NCBI GenBank assembly: GCA_027349605.1
Contig: DAIEMM010000290.1
Coordinates: forward strand, 1 to 7,801
Reading direction: 5' to 3'
Length of the DNA: 7,801 nucleotides
DNA from: Anaeromyxobacteraceae bacterium
GTDB lineage: Bacteria > Myxococcota > Myxococcia > Myxococcales > Anaeromyxobacteraceae
The position numbers were made by a program, and so were the translations under genes. Position 1 is the stretch's first letter. Each line of letters begins with the position of its first letter. The notes beneath the pieces are model-generated. The model saw only the letters and a list, made by a program, of their open reading frames with translations. It was not told the origin of the DNA and searched no databases. Positions 5,547 through 7,801 of this stretch are shown one piece after another.

Positions 5547-7037
5547 ATGAGAGGGATGATTCGACGGATCACGCCGCTGATCGTCATCGGCGCGCTGGCC
5601 GCCTGCGCGCAAGAGGCGCCCAAGGCACCCGAGCCCACCAAGGCCGCCGGGGCGACCACGGACGCGGCTGCCGCAGCGGCTGCGGCCGCAGCGGTGAGGG
5701 AGAAGGAGGCGCGGGAGATCGGCGTCGATGCCTACGTGTACGGGTACCCGCTCGTCACCATGGAGATGACCCGGCGCGTGATGACGAACGTGGCGAACCC
5801 CGAGGGTACCCGCGCTCCGATGGGTCAACTCATCCGCATGCGCGAGTACCCCACCGCGGCGTTCCGCGACGTGACCGCCCCGAACGCGGACACCCTCTAC
5901 ACCTCGGCGTGGGTGGACGTGTCGAAGGAACCGTGGGTCCTCTCCATCCCGGACATGAAGGGGCGGTACTTCCTCTTCCCCATGCTATCGGGCTGGACGA
6001 ACGTGTTCCAGGTCCCGGGGAAGCGCACCACCGGCACGAAGGCGCAGACCTACGCCATCACCGGGCCGGGATGGACGGGCACCCTGCCGAAGGGCGTCGT
6101 CGAGTACAGGTCGCCGACGGCGATGGTCTGGATCCTCGGGCGCATCTACTGCACGGGCACGCCGCAGGACTACGAGGAGGTCCATGCCCTCCAGGACAAG
6201 GTGAGCCTCGTGCCGCTCGGCGCCTACGGCACGAAGTACAAGCCGCCTCCCGGCACGGTCGATCCCGCCATCGACATGAAGAGGGCGGTTCGGGACCAGG
6301 TGGATGCGCTGGGCGGCAAGGAGTACTTCGCGATGCTGGCGTCGCTCCTCAAGACGAACCCGCCCTCGGCCGAGGACGCGCCGATGGTGGCGAAGCTGGC
6401 GAAGATCGGGATCGTCCCCGGCCAGGACTTCGACGCCTCGAAGCTCGACCCGGCCGTGGCGAAGGGCATCGAGGGCGCGCAGAAGCCCGCCCAGGGAACG
6501 ATCATGGGCTGGTTCGACAAGGGCATCGCGGCGGGTGACGCGACCCTCGAGAACGGCTGGCTCACCACGACGAAGACCGGGGAGTACGGGACGAACTACG
6601 TCCAGCGTGCCCTCATCACCGCGATCGGCCTCGGCGCGAACCGGCCGCAGGACGCGGTCTACCCGACCTCGAACACCGACGCGGAAGGGAAGCCGTACGT
6701 GGGGACGAACAGGTACGTCATGCACTTCGACAAGGGGATGCTGCACCCCGCGGACGGCTTCTGGTCGCTCACGATGTACGACGCGGACTACTTCTTCGTG
6801 GCGAACAAGCTGAGCCGCTACACGTTGAGCCAGCGCAACAAGTTCAAGGTGAACAAGGACGGGTCGGTGGACCTGTACCTCCAGAAGGACTCGCCGGGGA
6901 AGGACAAGGAGTCGAACTGGCTGCCCGCGCCGGATGGGCGGTTCATCCCGATGCTGCGCCTCTACTGGCCCAAGGAGAAGCCGCCCTCGATCCTGGATGG
7001 ATCCTGGGTTCCGCCCCCGGTGAAGAAGACGGGGTGA
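5547..7037 (+). CDS. DUF1254/DUF1214 lipoprotein
   Basis: The gene encodes 496 residues. An in-frame ATG at 5478 would add 23 residues, but the downstream start has the ribosome binding site and begins a textbook lipoprotein signal: MRGMIRR, a hydrophobic core, then the lipobox L17-A18-A19-C20. The mature lipid-anchored Cys is C20. A flexible Pro/Ala/Lys linker follows, with ten consecutive Ala at 40-49. The DUF1254 domain starts near residue 57 with the hallmark YVYGYPL (63-69) and contains TAPNADTLYTSAWVDV at about 110-125. A less conserved middle region follows. The DUF1214 domain spans about 380-485, with RYVMHF (389-394), then GFWSLTMYD, and RLYWPKE near the end. Proteins with this domain pair are widespread and usually exported, but no biochemical function is firmly established to my knowledge. 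No catalytic motif can be named. The absence of Asp right after Cys (C-A-Q) is consistent with outer-membrane sorting, an inference from the E. coli rule. Confidence 0.93.
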   Translation: MRGMIRRITPLIVIGALAACAQEAPKAPEPTKAAGATTDAAAAAAAAAAVREKEAREIGVDAYVYGYPLVTMEMTRRVMTNVANPEGTRAPMGQLIRMREYPTAAFRDVTAPNADTLYTSAWVDVSKEPWVLSIPDMKGRYFLFPMLSGWTNVFQVPGKRTTGTKAQTYAITGPGWTGTLPKGVVEYRSPTAMVWILGRIYCTGTPQDYEEVHALQDKVSLVPLGAYGTKYKPPPGTVDPAIDMKRAVRDQVDALGGKEYFAMLASLLKTNPPSAEDAPMVAKLAKIGIVPGQDFDASKLDPAVAKGIEGAQKPAQGTIMGWFDKGIAAGDATLENGWLTTTKTGEYGTNYVQRALITAIGLGANRPQDAVYPTSNTDAEGKPYVGTNRYVMHFDKGMLHPADGFWSLTMYDADYFFVANKLSRYTLSQRNKFKVNKDGSVDLYLQKDSPGKDKESNWLPAPDGRFIPMLRLYWPKEKPPSILDGSWVPPPVKKTG

Positions 7038-7039
7038 AC

Positions 7040-7074
7040 GGGAGCCGGTCCAGGCGACCCCCTGAGACCGTCCC
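7040..7074. terminator. Possible bidirectional terminator between convergent genes
   Basis: GGGA (7040-7043) plus GGTC (7047-7050) can pair with GACC (7066-7069) plus TCCC (7071-7074), leaving an asymmetric internal loop. The same GGTC can instead pair with GACC at 7056-7059. The element fills the 37-base gap between the lipoprotein gene and the convergent SRPBCC gene. It has no T-run on either strand, so the call is weak and rests mainly on location. Confidence 0.25.
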
Positions 7075-7551
7075 TCACCGGGGCAGGTTGGCGACCAGCT
7101 CGTCGAGCTGGCCCAAGGACTCGGACGTTCCGTCCGTCGACCCGGAAGCGATGGCGGCGTCGAGAGCCTCCTTCGAGGGATGGAGATCGTGCAGGGTCAG
7201 CAGCGTCCTGCCATCGCGTTCCTCGAAGGTCACCGTGGTGATGGCCGCGGCCTCCGCGCCGCCTTCGTCGTTGGTCCAGGCGAGGCGCGAGCACGGCGTC
7301 ACCTCGAGGTACTTGCCGAAGAACTCCATGGTCTGCGTGCCGACGTCGAACGCGAGACGGTATTCCCCCCCGACGCGAACGTCCATCTCGCACGAGAGGA
7401 GGGTCATGGGGGCCGACTTCGGTACCCACCATCTCCGGAACAGCTCGGGCCGGGTCCACGCCTCGAACACGAGGCGAGGTGGCCCATCGATCGTGCGCGA
7501 GACGACGAGCTCACGCTCGGACGTCCGGACGGCCGCGGTGGGGATCTTCAT
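7075..7551 (-). CDS. AHSA1-type SRPBCC (START-fold) domain protein
   Basis: The gene encodes 158 residues, starting at an ATG (7549-7551) preceded by AAGGAG on the minus strand (7560-7565) at eight bases. Starting farther upstream (frame open to about 7701) would add 50 Arg/Pro-rich residues outside the domain. The whole protein is one AHSA1/COG3832-type SRPBCC domain. Visible landmarks are ELVVSRTIDGPPRLVFEAWT at 14-33, ELFRRWWVPK at 36-45, GGEYRLAF at 61-68, FFGKYLEVTP at 77-86, TTVTFEERDGRTLLTL at 105-120, and a C-terminal helix with SESLGQLDEL at 143-152. The fold forms a hydrophobic cavity for small ligands. Bacterial members range from uncharacterised to stress- or lipid-related, and a specific ligand cannot be assigned. 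It lacks a signal peptide and should be cytosolic. It is transcribed towards the lipoprotein gene, and no operon partner is visible. Confidence 0.92.
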   Translation of the reverse strand: MKIPTAAVRTSERELVVSRTIDGPPRLVFEAWTRPELFRRWWVPKSAPMTLLSCEMDVRVGGEYRLAFDVGTQTMEFFGKYLEVTPCSRLAWTNDEGGAEAAAITTVTFEERDGRTLLTLHDLHPSKEALDAAIASGSTDGTSESLGQLDELVANLPR

Positions 7552-7801
7552 TCGGCCCTCTCCTTGGCTCGCTGGGTGCCGGGGCGCCAAGCATAACCGC
7601 GGGTCCTGACGGCGCAGGAGACCCTGGCGCCGCTGCGTGGGCGCAAGAGGGGGTCCGGTTGCCCGGACAGACTTTGAACTGGTCCCCAAGTCGGGGAACA
7701 CCCCCCGGCCGCTTCAGATCGACCCCCGCCCCACCCCCGGGCTCGAAGATTCTGGGGGATTCCCTGGAGCCGGCCTGAGGCCGAAGGGCACTGCGCTGGC
7801 G
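7552..7801. other. Non-coding right edge with short repeats
   Basis: This 250-base stretch lies upstream of the minus-strand SRPBCC gene, so its left part should hold that gene's promoter, but no clear -10/-35 pair is seen. It contains a 6-bp hairpin GTCCGG-TTGC-CCGGAC (7653-7668) and a 5-bp hairpin TCCCC-AAGTC-GGGGA (7683-7697). It also holds two related 16-mers at 7672-7687 and 7712-7727. Open frames here are Arg/Pro/Gly-rich and look like GC artefacts. I see no supported gene. Confidence 0.4.

Noticed and set aside
5255..6538. A 427-codon plus-strand frame across the end of the Moco gene and the lipoprotein gene
   Set aside because: It is out of frame with two genes that show clear motifs, and its product is Arg/Gly-rich.
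7034..7609. Plus-strand frame of 191 codons opposite the SRPBCC gene
   Set aside because: It is the antisense shadow of a gene with clear SRPBCC motifs, with no domain signal of its own.
7552..7701. N-terminal extension of the SRPBCC protein up to 7701
   Set aside because: The added residues are Arg/Pro-rich and outside the domain. The ATG at 7551 has AAGGAG at good spacing and begins right before the domain.
1..7801. CRISPR arrays, tRNA or rRNA genes, transposases, toxin-antitoxin or phage genes
   Set aside because: I looked on both strands for regularly spaced repeats, cloverleaf-like segments and recognisable protein motifs of these classes and found none that stand up.

Overview
The window is a GC-rich piece of bacterial chromosome, roughly 70% G+C by eye, with strong G/C preference at third codon positions. 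The exported cysteine-tailed protein, the SYLF protein and the general gene style suggest a myxobacterium-like organism (Myxococcota, perhaps close to Anaeromyxobacter). This assignment is an inference from style and was not tested by any search.

Layout, left to right. (1) A minus-strand gene of unknown function is cut by the left edge (1-521). (2) A minus-strand gene encodes a small exported protein with a coiled-coil-like segment, a Pro/Ala linker and a five-cysteine tail (689-1120). (3) Across a 159-base divergent gap, a plus-strand gene encodes a stand-alone diiron/metallo-beta-lactamase-fold (ODP-type) protein (1280-2011), followed 11 bases later by a 46-codon ORF (2023-2163). (4) A compact hairpin separates this pair from a convergent minus-strand gene for an exported SYLF (Ysc84/DUF500) protein (2187-2738). 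(5) After a hairpin-rich 277-base divergent gap comes an 800-residue molybdopterin oxidoreductase of the DMSO-reductase superfamily (3016-5418). It has an N-terminal [4Fe-4S] motif, and no partner subunit is encoded nearby. (6) A 128-base gap with two mutually exclusive inverted repeats leads into a DUF1254/DUF1214 lipoprotein (5547-7037). (7) A convergent minus-strand gene encodes an AHSA1/SRPBCC protein (7075-7551). (8) The last 250 bases hold no convincing gene.

No pathway unites these genes. They look like independent single genes or pairs: two soluble metal-dependent proteins (ODP diiron, Moco/FeS), three envelope proteins (Cys-tail, SYLF, DUF1254 lipoprotein), a START-fold protein and an unknown. 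The only operon-like pairing is the ODP gene with the 46-codon ORF. The Moco gene and the lipoprotein gene share a strand, but the structured gap between them leaves co-transcription open.

No CRISPR array, tRNA, rRNA, transposase or phage gene was seen. I did not find a convincing new multi-gene system. The best leads are the orphan Moco enzyme with its hairpin-rich upstream region, the competing hairpins before the lipoprotein gene, and the uncharacterised cysteine-tail protein.
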